A stretch of DNA of 64,000 nucleotides from Blastocatellia bacterium (GTDB lineage Bacteria > Acidobacteriota > Blastocatellia > Chloracidobacteriales > JADJPF01): contig JADJPF010000020.1 of assembly GCA_016713405.1 (NCBI GenBank), forward strand, positions 617,851 through 681,850, written 5' to 3'. Below, piece by piece: positions 44,031-54,152 of the stretch. Position 1 is the stretch's first letter, and each line of letters starts with the position of its first letter. The notes beneath the pieces were generated by a model, which did no database searches, was not told where the DNA came from, and saw nothing but the letters and a program-made list of their open reading frames with translations. The translations under genes and the position numbers were made by a program.

Positions 44031-45142
44031 TTATCCAGCATTAACTAATTCTTCTTTTTCGGACTTGGTTGAAGTTGCTTTTGCAGCTACTTTCTTAGAT
44101 TTTTTAGAAGTTAGTGATACTAGTTTTAACTCTTCAGCAATAGCTCGGCCTGGGGTTAAAGTAAGGCTTACTGGGTCTGGTAAAGTTTGTGGAGCCGAAC
44201 GCCAGTTATCCATTACTGCTACTTTATGCACACAAGCTACTGTGCAATAAGGTGCGCAATCTTTTTTGGTGTTAAACTCTCGGACAATATCCTGTGTTGT
44301 ATATTGCAGTAAATCTACTCCAGGATAGCCTCGGCGTTGAGAACAATAGTGTACTAAACCATCTTCACAAATATAAAGGTAACGACTACCAGCCCGACAA
44401 CGCCAATCATTTGCTTTTCCAGTAGCTAAATTATCCTGAAAGCGATTAAAGCGAGCATAACTAGTTTTTCCTAAATCTCTTAACTGCATAAAGATATTTT
44501 GTTCAACTTCATTAAGTTGACCTAGTTGTCCGTGATGGTCATGAATAATTCCTACAGTAGTAGAAAATCCTAGCTCTACGGCTCGTTTTCCAACTACTAG
44601 GGCATCTTCTGGGGTACGAATACCACCGCCAATAACAGAGTTGATATTTACTGCAAAAACTGCATGTTCTTGGAGCATTTGCAGTTTTTTATCTAATACT
44701 TTTAAGCTTTTAACAGAAATTTCATCAGGTTGGATATTATCAATGCTAATTTGCATATAATCCAAACCTGCTTCATTTAGTCGTTTGATACGCTCTGGCA
44801 TAAGCAGATAGCCATTTGTAATCATACCAACTAACAAACCTGATTTACGGGCATGAGCAATAATTTCATCTAAGTCTGGGTGTAAAAGAGGCTCACCACC
44901 ACTAAAAACCAAAGCAGAAAGACCTAGTTTAACTAAGTGGTCAATTCGCTTTTTCATTGTCTCTAAAGCAATACCCTTAGAGTAATCATCATATTCATTG
45001 CAATAAACACAAGATAAATTGCATTTGCGAATAGGTATAATATGAGCAACTAATGGATGGTTAGTTGATGTAAGTCCTTTGGCGATAAACTTTAGCTCTT
45101 TTACCTTTCGTTGCCAAGCGGCACGAGTTTTTTTACATTCAT
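44031..45142 (-). CDS. radical-SAM/SPASM-like protein (frame break near its start)
   Basis: The clean frame begins at 44957, but upstream sequence in the same frame encodes KGLTSTNHPLVAHIIPIRK followed by the radical-SAM motif CNLSCVYC. Adding one base to the T7 run at 45128-45134 (A7 on the coding strand) connects this to ATG 45142 (MNVKKTRAAWQRKVKEL), giving 370 residues. GGEP is in ALVFSGGEPLLHP. The C-terminus has CRAGSRYLYICEDGLVHYCSQRR and CAPYCTVACVHK, a SPASM-type pattern that should bind auxiliary [4Fe-4S] clusters, with a Lys-rich tail. SPASM enzymes often modify peptides or proteins, but no precursor peptide is recognised nearby. The start region has a poor ribosome site. Confidence 0.75.
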
Positions 45143-45439
45143 AGCTTAAAAGTTATAGAGCTCTTTAGAACAAGATCAGGAAAATAGCACTAATTTTCTA
45201 TTTCAACAAGCTTTGCTTCTCTGTTTTGTACCTTTAGCTGAACTAGTTGCTTTTAGTGGCCTGTTTTAGGTAGGTTTTGGCACATTAGCATTAAATATAG
45301 ATTAGTTTCAGCTTATTAGGTGTGTTGTCTTAAAGCTAAAGCAAAATTTATGCCACTCAGAGTAGAATATTTAATAGCTTTATTTACAATAAGTTACAAA
45401 TAATAAAATAGTTTGTGCTTTTTAGCAAAAAATGCTTGC

Positions 45440-45558
45440 GTGTCGAAATGACACAGGCTTTTAATCTTATAGTTAACTAATTAGTCAAGAGTAGATTTTA
45501 GTGAGTCTTATTGACTCACAGAAGGTTTAACAAAAATTTTTCCTGTATCAAAACGACA
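45440..45558. repeat. intergenic repeats and hairpins (45143-45577)
   Basis: The 435-base gap holds no gene that I can support. It carries GTGTC-gaaat-GACAC (45440-45454), GTGAGTC-ttatt-GACTCAC (45501-45519) and, near 45542-45558, CTGTATCAAAACGACAC. The last is an approximate inverted copy of GTGTCGAAATGACACAG at 45440-45456. This looks like a small dispersed palindromic repeat or a folded RNA leader. Confidence 0.45.
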
Positions 45559-45577
45559 CAAAATATTAATTAAGAGG

Positions 45578-47419
45578 TTATTTTTTTTGATCTGCTAATT
45601 CATTTAAGGCTGGATCAAGTTCTGAAAGATTGTCATTTGATTTGTCTAATTCTCTTAATTCTCTTAATTCTCCTAATTCGCCTATTTGTAAAAATAGGCG
45701 ATCGTAGACAAATAAATGTAACCAAACTAAAGGAAAACATAATGCAGGAAGTAAGGCTTTTGCCCAGAAATTAAACCAGTTTTGTCTTAATTTTGAATAA
45801 AATTTAGCTAAAATTATACGTAAGAACAATAATATTGCTAAAATAGGGCTAATTGTTAATATTGCTTGATTTAAAGGAATATTTAATATTGTTTGGACAT
45901 GCTCAATATTCCAAATAATGCTTAAAATAGAAAAAATACCAAGAAGAATTAAAAGAAAAACTAGAAATAATACTGTTAAACTAATAGTTCTTACTTGAGA
46001 ATTTAAGCGAAATACTTTAAGAAATCTTTCAGTAGCTACTTTAAGCTGAAATAAAAAGTCTTCAGTAGGTTGGCGCATTAGAGGAGCAATTTTTAGAAAA
46101 TTCCAATTTATCTTATTAGCTTGTTTTTTAATAAATACTTGTTGAAAAGATGTTTGGTCAAAAGTTTGCTCACTAAGCTTATAGCCATAATACATCAAGG
46201 AATCTGCTTCTAAGTTAGTAAATGAATCTAAATGCGTTCGTACTCGTGCTAATAACTGTTGAACTTTTGGATCTATGCCAGTTTTATCACTATCTAACTT
46301 AGTAGTTGGTAAATCAGGGCTTAGAGAATTATTAGAGTCTGATAAGTGGTGTTTAGTAGTAATTGGAAAGTTTTTTCTTAAATGAATAAAAGCAGTATGG
46401 TTTTTATGCTTACCTGTTAGCATTCTTAAGAGTTGTTCTTCTCTAAGTCGATCTCCTAGCATACTTCTTACTCTTAGAAGTAAACCATCTGTACGTAAAT
46501 CTGGGCGCGTTTCAAACTCTAACGGACGACAAGCATCACTAATAATAAAATCTGTACAACCAAAAGTAAGTAACCCTGCAATTCCTTGGTTATCGTGTAC
46601 TCCAGCATCAACTAATTGTAGTTGAATATCATCTGGATATAGCCCATCTATTTTTATTGGTGCAAAAACACCAGGCAGTGCAGCAGAGGCAGCAACAGCG
46701 TGGCTTAAAAGAAAATTTTTATGCTTATCTTTTAATTTTTGGTAGCTTTCTGGTCTAAGTAATCTAGGGTTTTTATCTACACTTTGCCAATCTAGGGTGT
46801 CACGGGGATGTTCTCCCATATGAGTAGCTTCAAAATACCAATTGCGACCAGTGTTTAAGAGGGCAGCATTGATAAGCAAAACGGGGACTTTTGCTTGGCG
46901 GGATGGATTATCTTTTAAGGGGTAAAAATTATTATTTTCTCCTTTAGGAATAATCTTTAAATCAGACATTTTTATAGGTTCTTTGCTGTTTTTATTAAAA
47001 ACTGGTCTATAAAAATGCTCTTCATAAAGCTCTGCTAAACGTATGCTAGAATTATAGTTATCCCCAGCCATACGGATAGTCTTAAAAGGATTCTTATAAG
47101 CTGTCATAATAATATTTTTTTGAACAGCTTTAAGAAAATCTACTTCTATTTTTTGTAAGATATCTAAGTAATCTTTATTAGAAATTTCATCGTCAGACTT
47201 GGTTTCCAGTAAATTTTTTAGATGTAAATAATAAAGTGCGCCAATAATGGAACCACCTGAGACAGTAGAAATAACTTCCACCTGTCTTAATAATCCTATT
47301 TCAGCTAGATGTGCTAGTAGGCCAATATGGAAGAAAGAAGCACGAAAACCGCCCCCAGAAAGTGCTAAGCCCAATTTAGGTAGATTAGGATTAGCATTTT
47401 CTAAGAACGGTTTTAACAT
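45578..47419 (-). CDS. patatin-like phospholipase with C-terminal membrane segments
   Basis: The 613-residue protein has a patatin fold in about residues 15-300. The oxyanion hole is GLALSGGGFRASFFH, the nucleophile elbow is STVSGGSIIGAL and the catalytic Asp lies in LVDAGVHDNQGIAGLL. A polar middle region follows. Three hydrophobic helices lie at about 470-570 (ISLTVLFLVFLLILLGIFSIL, QAILTISPILAILLFLRIIL, LLPALCFPLVWLHLFVY), then an acidic tail with repeats of LREL/LGEL. Patatins hydrolyse acyl chains from lipids, and the membrane segments suggest a membrane-bound version. It starts at ATG 47419, 37 bases after the stop of the Nfu gene on the same strand, so they may be cotranscribed. Substrate unknown. 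Confidence 0.85.
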   Translation of the reverse strand: MLKPFLENANPNLPKLGLALSGGGFRASFFHIGLLAHLAEIGLLRQVEVISTVSGGSIIGALYYLHLKNLLETKSDDEISNKDYLDILQKIEVDFLKAVQKNIIMTAYKNPFKTIRMAGDNYNSSIRLAELYEEHFYRPVFNKNSKEPIKMSDLKIIPKGENNNFYPLKDNPSRQAKVPVLLINAALLNTGRNWYFEATHMGEHPRDTLDWQSVDKNPRLLRPESYQKLKDKHKNFLLSHAVAASAALPGVFAPIKIDGLYPDDIQLQLVDAGVHDNQGIAGLLTFGCTDFIISDACRPLEFETRPDLRTDGLLLRVRSMLGDRLREEQLLRMLTGKHKNHTAFIHLRKNFPITTKHHLSDSNNSLSPDLPTTKLDSDKTGIDPKVQQLLARVRTHLDSFTNLEADSLMYYGYKLSEQTFDQTSFQQVFIKKQANKINWNFLKIAPLMRQPTEDFLFQLKVATERFLKVFRLNSQVRTISLTVLFLVFLLILLGIFSILSIIWNIEHVQTILNIPLNQAILTISPILAILLFLRIILAKFYSKLRQNWFNFWAKALLPALCFPLVWLHLFVYDRLFLQIGELGELRELRELDKSNDNLSELDPALNELADQKK

Positions 47420-47456
47420 AATTACCTACTATATTAAGCTAGGAAAGTAAATTTAC

Positions 47457-48023
47457 TTATCGGTAATAAGGGTTTGCACCACCAGCATGATCTGTAGCAT
47501 CTAAGATTTGTCCAATGCTAGGAACTGCTTCACGAATCATACGTTCAATTCCCATTTTCAAAGTCATATTAGCCGAGCCACAACCTTGGCAACCGCCACC
47601 CATGCGAATATAAACATTATTGTTTTCTACATTAATTAAATCTACAAAACCACCATGTGAAGCTACACTAGGATTAATTTGTAGATCTAATACTTCTTGA
47701 ACTTTTTTTCTAAGCTCTTCTGTTGATAGAGTGTTAGCATAAACTTCTGGTTGTAAAAAAGCGCGAATAAAGCCGCCAATACGTTTTCCAATAACTGACC
47801 AATCATCATGACCATCTTTTACAACAGTTAATACATTGTCAGCTATTTCCGCTTTTTTGATTTCAGGAATGCTAAAAAGGTTTTCTGCTAAAGCGTTTCC
47901 TTTTGCAGATGTTTTGCTTGTAAAACTAGCAGTACCATTAATTAGCGGTCTATCTGCCATAAAACGGCAAGTATTTATGTCTTGTTTATCTACATTAGCT
48001 TTAATCATTATTGCTTGACTCAT
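47457..48023 (-). CDS. Nfu-type iron-sulfur cluster carrier
   Basis: The 188-residue protein has an Nfu_N domain (about 8-95, FMADRPLINGTASFTSK, LFSIPEIKKAEIADNVLTVVK) and a NifU C-terminal domain (about 105-175). The latter has the cluster-binding CxxC in GGGCQGCGSANMTL. This layout matches Nfu scaffold or carrier proteins that deliver [4Fe-4S] clusters to target apoproteins. Two radical-SAM proteins that need such clusters lie just downstream (41.8-45.1 kb). A GGAGG ribosome site precedes ATG 48023. It is divergent from an ArsR-type regulator, which may control it, but this is inference. Confidence 0.9.
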   Translation of the reverse strand: MSQAIMIKANVDKQDINTCRFMADRPLINGTASFTSKTSAKGNALAENLFSIPEIKKAEIADNVLTVVKDGHDDWSVIGKRIGGFIRAFLQPEVYANTLSTEELRKKVQEVLDLQINPSVASHGGFVDLINVENNNVYIRMGGGCQGCGSANMTLKMGIERMIREAVPSIGQILDATDHAGGANPYYR

Positions 48024-48325
48024 TATTTTTTATTCCTCCAAAATAAAGTTGTTATTTTGCGCTCATTATAACAACTTAAATAATTAGCTGCGACTAGCTT
48101 TGCACTACTTACCGATAAGTGTATTTATTGGAGACAAAAAACTAAGTAGTAAAATCTTGTATTTAATAATAGCTTTTAACATACACATATAATCTATAAG
48201 CTATATTTTTTATCCCTACTAAAATATTTAATTTCTTGCAAATAGCTTATTGATTATAATATATTTCTTTTAGCATATTAATTATATATTTATATAGTTA
48301 TATTATTAAATATAGGTGGGTATTT
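48024..48325. other. 302-base divergent intergenic region (nfu/arsR)
   Basis: The region is very AT-rich and holds the divergent promoters. The nfu ribosome site lies at the left edge and AGGTGGG for the ArsR gene at the right edge. I see runs such as AATTATATATTTATATAGTTATATTATT but no clear regulator palindrome and no gene. Confidence 0.5.
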
Positions 48326-48676
48326 ATGAGTAAATCTTCTAGTAAGCCAAATATGTCAATGGAAGCATTAGAATTAGTGGCAGAACGTTTTAAGGCTTTG
48401 TCTGAGCCAATTAGACTTCGTATTTTACAAGAATTACATGATGGTGAAATGAGTGTTTCGGAAATTACACAAGTAATAGATTCTAGTCAGCCTAATGTAA
48501 GCAAACACTTAAAGTTATTACAAGATGCTGGCCTACTAGCACGACGACAAGAAGGAAATACAGTTTATTACTCTATTTCTGATAAAGTAATTTTTGATAT
48601 TTGCGAAATAGTTTGTAATAGTTTACGGGAAAAATTTTCTGCTAAAGCTGATGCTCTTAGTCTTAAATTAAAATAA
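48326..48676 (+). CDS. ArsR-family winged-helix regulator
   Basis: The 116-residue protein has an ArsR-type winged helix (about 18-95): RFKALSEPIRLRILQELHDGEMSVSEITQVIDSSQPNVSKHLKLLQDAGLLARRQEGNTVYYSI. No Cys pair of the classical metal-sensing ELCVC motif is present. The only Cys residues are near the C-terminus in DICEIVCNSL, so it may sense through another residue set or an Fe-S or redox cue. It is divergent from the Nfu gene. AGGTGGG precedes its ATG by five bases. Confidence 0.88.
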   Translation: MSKSSSKPNMSMEALELVAERFKALSEPIRLRILQELHDGEMSVSEITQVIDSSQPNVSKHLKLLQDAGLLARRQEGNTVYYSISDKVIFDICEIVCNSLREKFSAKADALSLKLK

Positions 48677-48868
48677 TTATCTTAAGTTACAAAGTTTGTT
48701 TTCAGTTATTGCAAGTAAGTCAAAGCTTAACTAAACTTAGCTACCAAGACTCTAACGAAATTAAAAGTTTTAACTGTTTCAATCGACACATTTTTCTAAA
48801 TTTCTAAAACAATTTAGCTAAACAACAAAAATTTTATTTCATCAGCATATAAAAACTTAGGAGCTTTT

Positions 48869-51821
48869 ATGAAGTGGACTAACACACTAAAACATTTTTT
48901 CTTGTTTTTAATTTGTTTTCAATTAATGACTTTAGGCTTGCCAATAGCAAACAATGAAGTTTTAGCTAAACCTAGAACATCAAAAAAGCTAGAAATGAAT
49001 CCTGAAATACTTCCTGGACTTGCTGCAAAAGTTGATGTTGTGGAAGATGAATTTGGAACGCCACATATTTTTGGCAAAAACTTTAAGGATGTTTTTTTTA
49101 TGCAGGGCTTTTTGCATGCACGGGATAGATTTTTCCAAATGGATGTTACACGTCGCACGGTTGAAGGCTCTTTAGCTGAATTACTTGGCGTTGGGCCAAA
49201 TAACAGTATTTTATCTAGCGATGTGCAATTGCGAGGCTTAAATCTTAAAGCTTCTGTCACCAAAGCTTTATCAATGATGCAAAAAGAAACTCGACAATTC
49301 TTAAAAGCTTATAGTGATGGTGTTAATGCCTACTTAAAAGACAACCCACTACCAGCAGAATATCAAGCATTAAAAATCACCCAAAAACGTATGTGGACGG
49401 AAACAGACTGTTTATTAGTTGGTAAAGGTTTAGCACTAAGTCTTTCTTTTGACACAGGCGATATTAACAACACATTAGCTTTACAAGCTTATCAAGCAGC
49501 AGGTATGGCGCAAGGTTTTGATGGTTCAGCATTATTTTTTGAAGATGTATTTCGTGTAGCTCCTTTTGACCCAAGTTTTTCTATTCCTGACGCAACGGGT
49601 CGGCCATTTTCTACCACTGGCACTAAAGCTAATAATCAAAGACTTAGTGCTAAAGTCCAAGAGCAGCAAAAATGGGCTAAACATATTTCTGACACAATTA
49701 AGCCTGAAACTTTAGAAATGGCTCAAGACTACTTAAATAAAGTTAAAAATATTCCTCTGCTAGCTAATGGTGCTGAAGGTCATGACCCAGATCGTGGAAG
49801 CAATTGGTTTATTTTAAGTGGTAGACTAACTGATTCTGGCGCACCGCTTTTAAATAATGATCCTCACTTAGGGTTTAATACTCCTCCAATTTGGTATCAA
49901 GTTCAACTTAATGTTACAAAAGGCAAAGGCAAAAAATTACTTAATGTTACAGGAGTAAGTTTAGCTGGGGTGCCTGGTGTGGTTTTAGGCCATAATGATG
50001 ATATTGCTTGGGGTGCAACCACTTCAAACTTTGATGTTACAGATGTTTATCAAGAACAAATTAAAGCACAATTTGGTAGTGTATCAATTATTCATGATGG
50101 CAAAGAAGAACCTGTAATATTTCGAGATGAGTTTTTCCGAGCAAATCAAGTGGTAGATGGTATGAATGATAATTTAGTTATGATACCTGCTAGTGATTCT
50201 GTTCCTGGCCGATTTCCTTCTGTTCCACGTCGTAATGGTGGCCCAATTGTATCTATTAACTTATCTGCTCAAACAGCTTTAACACTGCAATATACTGGCT
50301 TTGGGCCAACTTTAGAAGTAGAAACATTTCTTGGCTTTAACCGTGCAAAAAATGTTGATGATTTCAAAAAAGCATTAGAGTTTTTTGATGTTGGATCACA
50401 AAACTTTTCTGTGATTACCACAACAGGCGATATGGCTTATTTTACAACAGGCGAAGTGCCTATAAGAGAAGACCTAGAAGCAGGTAAAGTTAACGGCGCA
50501 CCTCCGTTTTTAATTCGTAATGGTGTAACTGGTAATGAATGGATGAGCATTAGAAATCGTCAACCAAACCAAGTCTTACAATATGAAATTTTGCCTTTTA
50601 ATGAGCTACCTCAAGTCGTCAATCCAACCAACGGTTTTGTAGTTACTGCAAACGCTGACCCAACAGGTATTACAGCCAACAACAACCCATTTGAGCGTAA
50701 ACGAGCAACAGGGGGAATCTATTATCTAGCTGCTACTGGTTATGCTTCGGGTGCGCGTAATGCACGATTAACAAAAGATATTCAAGAAGCTATTGCAAGC
50801 GGGCAGAAAATTACAGTTGAAATGGCCCGACGTTTTCAAGCAGATGTAAGAATGCGTGATGCAGAAATTTTAATGCCATTTATTCAACAAGCTTTTGCTA
50901 ATGCTACAGCCGTAAATGCTCCAACTGAACTTTCTGCACTAGCCAAAGATGCAGGTATAAGTGAAGCTGTAAATCGCTTTAAGACTTGGGATTTTAGCAC
51001 CCCTACAGGCTTAAAATCTGGTTATGATTCTTTTGTAGCTTTTGGCAGTGACCCTTCACAAAAACAAATTGATGATAGTGTTTCTACCACAATTTATAGC
51101 CTGTGGCGTTCACAAATGGTTAGAGATACTATTGATGCCACACTTCAATCAATGCAATTAACTAGACTTCCTGATAATGCTACCTCTATGGCATCTCTTC
51201 GTAATTTACTAGATAAATTTTCATCCAACAAAGGAAAAGGTGTTTCAGGAATATTTTTCTTTGGAAATACTGGTTTAGATAGTGCAAGTCCTGAAGTACA
51301 AAGAGATTTTGTTATTTTACGTAGCTTGCGACGTGCTTTAGATTCATTGGCGGCCAGATTTTGCTCTAGCTTTCCAAGGCTCTACCAAACAAAGTGATTA
51401 TCGTTGGGGAGCTTTACATCGTGTTTCCTTCCCAAGTATGTTAGGGGTAAATACTGATTTTACAATTCCTTCTGTTAATGGCAAGTTCCAATCTCCAGTT
51501 CCAGGGCTTTTTGGACTACCTAGAGACGGAGGTTTTGATGTTCCAAACGCTTCTGGACATTCAGTTAGAGCTAGGGGAGTCAATGATTTTACTTTTAGAA
51601 GTGGGCCTAGCAAACGCACAACTATTGTTATGAAACCTGGGGCAATTGATTTTACTACTGCTATACCAGGTGGACAAAGTGCAGCACCTAATAGCAAATT
51701 CTTTGATAATTTACTTCAGTTTTGGTTAACAGCAGATGTTTATCCTGTACGTGATATTACTAAGCCAACTGCGGCACCAAATGAAAAACGTACTACTTTT
51801 GCTCCATTCAGAAAAGAGTAG
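48869..51821 (+). CDS. penicillin-acylase-family Ntn hydrolase (one frame break)
   Basis: Two frames join into a protein of about 983 residues with one base removed near 51354 (SLAA/RF region restores SLAPDFALAFQGST). Signal peptide about 1-27. The N-terminal alpha-chain region has DEFGTPHIFGKNFKDVFFMQGFLHARDRFFQMD. The autocatalytic Ser nucleophile is predicted at residue 311 in PDRGSNWFILSG, followed by LLNNDPHLGFNTPPIWYQV and GHNDDIAWGATTSNFDVTDV, all conserved in penicillin/acyl-homoserine-lactone acylases. Processing would give a periplasmic alpha/beta heterodimer. By family precedent substrates include acyl amides, quorum-sensing N-acyl homoserine lactones and beta-lactams, and the substrate here is not deducible. 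An AGGAG site precedes ATG 48869. Confidence 0.88.
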
Positions 51822-51853
51822 GTCTTACTATAAATAAACAATTTTGTTAAATT

Positions 51854-51882
51854 TTAGCCCAGCAGATAGATCGCTGGGCTAA
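51854..51882 (+). terminator. hairpin terminator after the acylase gene
   Basis: TTAGCCCAGC and GCTGGGCTAA form a perfect 10-bp stem with a 9-base loop, then AATAATTTG. It probably terminates the acylase transcript. Confidence 0.7.
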
Positions 51883-52015
51883 TAATTTGTTGATACTATT
51901 ATTGTTCTCGTTTTTGATAATAGCTTGTCCCAGAAACGGGCACCACATCTTGATTTTCCTTCTAGTTATTTTAGCTAAGTCCAATTAGATAAGTAGTTAA
52001 CTAATAATACTTGAG

Positions 52016-52031
52016 TGGCATAGAAGTTTCT
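52016..52031 (+). promoter_or_regulatory. weak sigma-54-like promoter before the HlyD operon
   Basis: TGGCAT-N5-TTTCT has the -24 element and correct 10-base spacing to the -12 dinucleotide, but TC replaces GC. It lies about 25 bases before the adaptor gene, and an NtrC-type activator is encoded downstream. Weaker than the 4992 element. Confidence 0.35.
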
Positions 52032-52055
52032 TTATAGTTAGCTTGGAGGCATTAA

Positions 52056-53309
52056 ATGGACATTCAGCGCAAAGGCGTTAGTCGCAACCGCAAAATTCGC
52101 AATATTGTTTATCTAGTCCTAACACTAGTTGTTATTGCTGGTGTTAGCGTTGGTCTATCAAAGTTAAAACCTGCTGCTCCAACTGTTGAACGCTCTACAA
52201 TTTGGGTTGACAGTGTTAAACAAGGCGCGATGCTGCGCCAAGTTCGCGGATTAGGAACATTAGTTCCTGAAGACATTCGTTTTATTCCTGCCACAACTCA
52301 GGGCAGAGTAGAAAAAATTCTTGTCCGTCCCGGTGCAATGGTGACACCTGACACAGTTTTAATGGTGTTAAGCAACCCAGAGCTTGATCAATCTGTTCAA
52401 GATGTAGACCTTCAACTAAAAGGCGCAGAAGCTGATTATGCTACATTACAAGTAAAATTAGAAAGCCAACAATTAGACCAACAAGCCATTGCTGCTAGTG
52501 TTCAAGCTGATTATAACCAAGCAAAATTACAAGCTGAAGCAAACGAAGAACTTTATAACAAAGGGTTACTTTCAGAATTACTTTATAAAGTAGCTAAAAA
52601 TAAAGTTTCAGAACTAGCCACACGTTGCCAAATTGAAGAAAAACGTATAACAATTAGTTCAGAGTCCACTAAAGCCCAATTAGTAGCTCAACAAGCTAAA
52701 ACTGACCAATTACGCGCCCTTTATCAACTAAGACGAAACCAATTAGATTCGCTTAACGTTCGCGCGGGTAGCAATGGAGTCTTACAACAATTATCAGTTG
52801 AAGTAGGCCAACAAGTCACCATTGGCACAAATCTAGCTCGTGTTGCCGACCCTAGTCGCTTAAAAGCAGAATTAAAAATTGCAGAAACTCAAGCTAAAGA
52901 TATTCAAGTAGGGCAAAATGCTACAATTGATACTCGTAATGGAATTATTGCAGGCCAAGTTACTCGAATAGATCCAGCCGTGTTACAAGGCACTGTTACT
53001 GTAGATGTTGCTTTACTAGAATAACTGCCTAAAGGCGCACGTCCTGATTTAAGCGTAGATGGTACAATTGAGTTAGAAAATTTAACTAATATTCTTTATG
53101 TTGGTCGACCTGTTCATGGTCAAGCTAATAGCACAATAGGCTTATTTAAGCTAGATAGCACTGGAAAAGAAGCCATTCGTGTAACTGTAAAACTTGGTCG
53201 TAGTTCTGTTAATACAATTGAAGTTATAGAAGGTCTTTCTGTAGGAGAACAAGTAATTCTTTCCGATATGTCTGCTTGGGATGCTTATAATCGTGTCCGA
53301 TTAAATTAA
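52056..53309 (+). CDS. RND/MacA-type periplasmic adaptor (internal TAA)
   Basis: An open frame of 417 codons is interrupted by a TAA at 53022-53024 (DVALLE-stop-LPKGARPDLSVDG). The sequence before and after is in the same frame and clearly one HlyD/MacA family protein. The N-terminal anchor is about 14-32 (IVYLVLTLVVIAGVSVGL), followed by RFIPATTQGRVEKILVRPGAMVTPDTVLMVLSNPEL (lipoyl half), a coiled-coil hairpin and the second half. The end is IEVIEGLSVGEQVILSDMSAWDAYNRVRLN. The TAA is most likely a substitution or base-call error. It is the first gene of an export and signalling cluster: adaptor, ATPase, ATPase, NtrC-type activator. The usual partner permease is missing from this neighbourhood. 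Confidence 0.8.
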
Positions 53310-53339
53310 AAGTCTGATAAATCAAGGAGAACAATAACA

Positions 53340-54053
53340 ATGAGTAAAGCTGACCAGCCCTTAATACGCTTAGAAGGAGTAACTAAAGTTTTTTATACCG
53401 ATGAAGTAGAAACACACGCCCTTTCAGGCATTGAGCTAGAAATCCGATCAGGTGAATATGTTTCTATTGCTGGGCCATCTGGTTGCGGTAAATCTACGTT
53501 ACTATCAATCTTAGGTCTACTTGATACACCCAGCCAAGGAAGTTATGCCTTAAATGGTAAACCTGTAGAAAAGCTAACTTTACCCGAACGCGCCAGAATT
53601 CGTAATCAAGAAATAGGCTTTATTTTTCAGAGTTTTAATTTAATTGGAGATTTAACAGTTTATGAAAATGTTGAACTGCCGCTAACTTACCGAGGTATGG
53701 CAGCCACAGAACGTAGAAAACTAGTCAATGAAGCATTAGAAAAAGTTGGTATGGGACATCGTGCTAAACACCTTCCTAGTCAGCTTTCCGGCGGGCAACA
53801 ACAACGTGTTGCTGTTGCACGTGCAATTGCTGGGCAACCGCTAATTTTGATGGCTGATGAACCTACAGGAAACTTGGATTCAAAAAATGGTGATGCTGTA
53901 ATGGAACTTTTAAGAGACTTACACCGAGGCGGTGCAACCATTTGTATGGTGACACACGACCAACGATTTGCCCGACACGCTGATAGAACTGTCCATCTTT
54001 TTGATGGTCGTATTGTAGAAGAGCGAATGACTGTCAATAGTGCGACTGCCTAG
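53340..54053 (+). CDS. ABC transporter ATPase, MacB/LolD type
   Basis: The 237-residue ATPase has Walker A GPSGCGKSTLL, Q-loop FIFQSFNLI, signature LSGGQQQRVAVARAI, Walker B LILMADEPTGNLD and H-loop MVTHDQRFARHADR. LolD/MacB-type ATPases drive FtsX-like permeases. An AAGGAG ribosome site lies just before ATG 53340, 30 bases after the adaptor gene. A second, broken ATPase follows. Confidence 0.9.
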   Translation: MSKADQPLIRLEGVTKVFYTDEVETHALSGIELEIRSGEYVSIAGPSGCGKSTLLSILGLLDTPSQGSYALNGKPVEKLTLPERARIRNQEIGFIFQSFNLIGDLTVYENVELPLTYRGMAATERRKLVNEALEKVGMGHRAKHLPSQLSGGQQQRVAVARAIAGQPLILMADEPTGNLDSKNGDAVMELLRDLHRGGATICMVTHDQRFARHADRTVHLFDGRIVEERMTVNSATA

Positions 54054-54112
54054 AACAAAACTACTCCTTGGTTGATGAAAACATGTTTTTACCAACCAAA
54101 ATCACATTATAA

Positions 54113-54137
54113 TAGCCTAAGTTATACTCTTAGGCTA
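54113..54137 (+). terminator. hairpin between two ATPase genes
   Basis: TAGCCTAAG-ttatact-CTTAGGCTA is a perfect 9-bp stem. It may terminate or attenuate transcription between the two ATPase genes. A TATAAT at 54108-54113 overlaps its start and could be a promoter of the downstream gene. Confidence 0.5.
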
Positions 54138-54152
54138 TCTACTGGTTTATTT

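Noticed and set aside
31204..53024. Recoding of TGA as an amino acid (genetic code 4 or 25) to explain in-frame TGA codons
   Set aside because: TGA works as a normal stop at the ends of the genes at 34766, 59087 and 60581, with hairpins or coupled starts directly after. The third internal stop (53022) is TAA. Recoding therefore does not fit.
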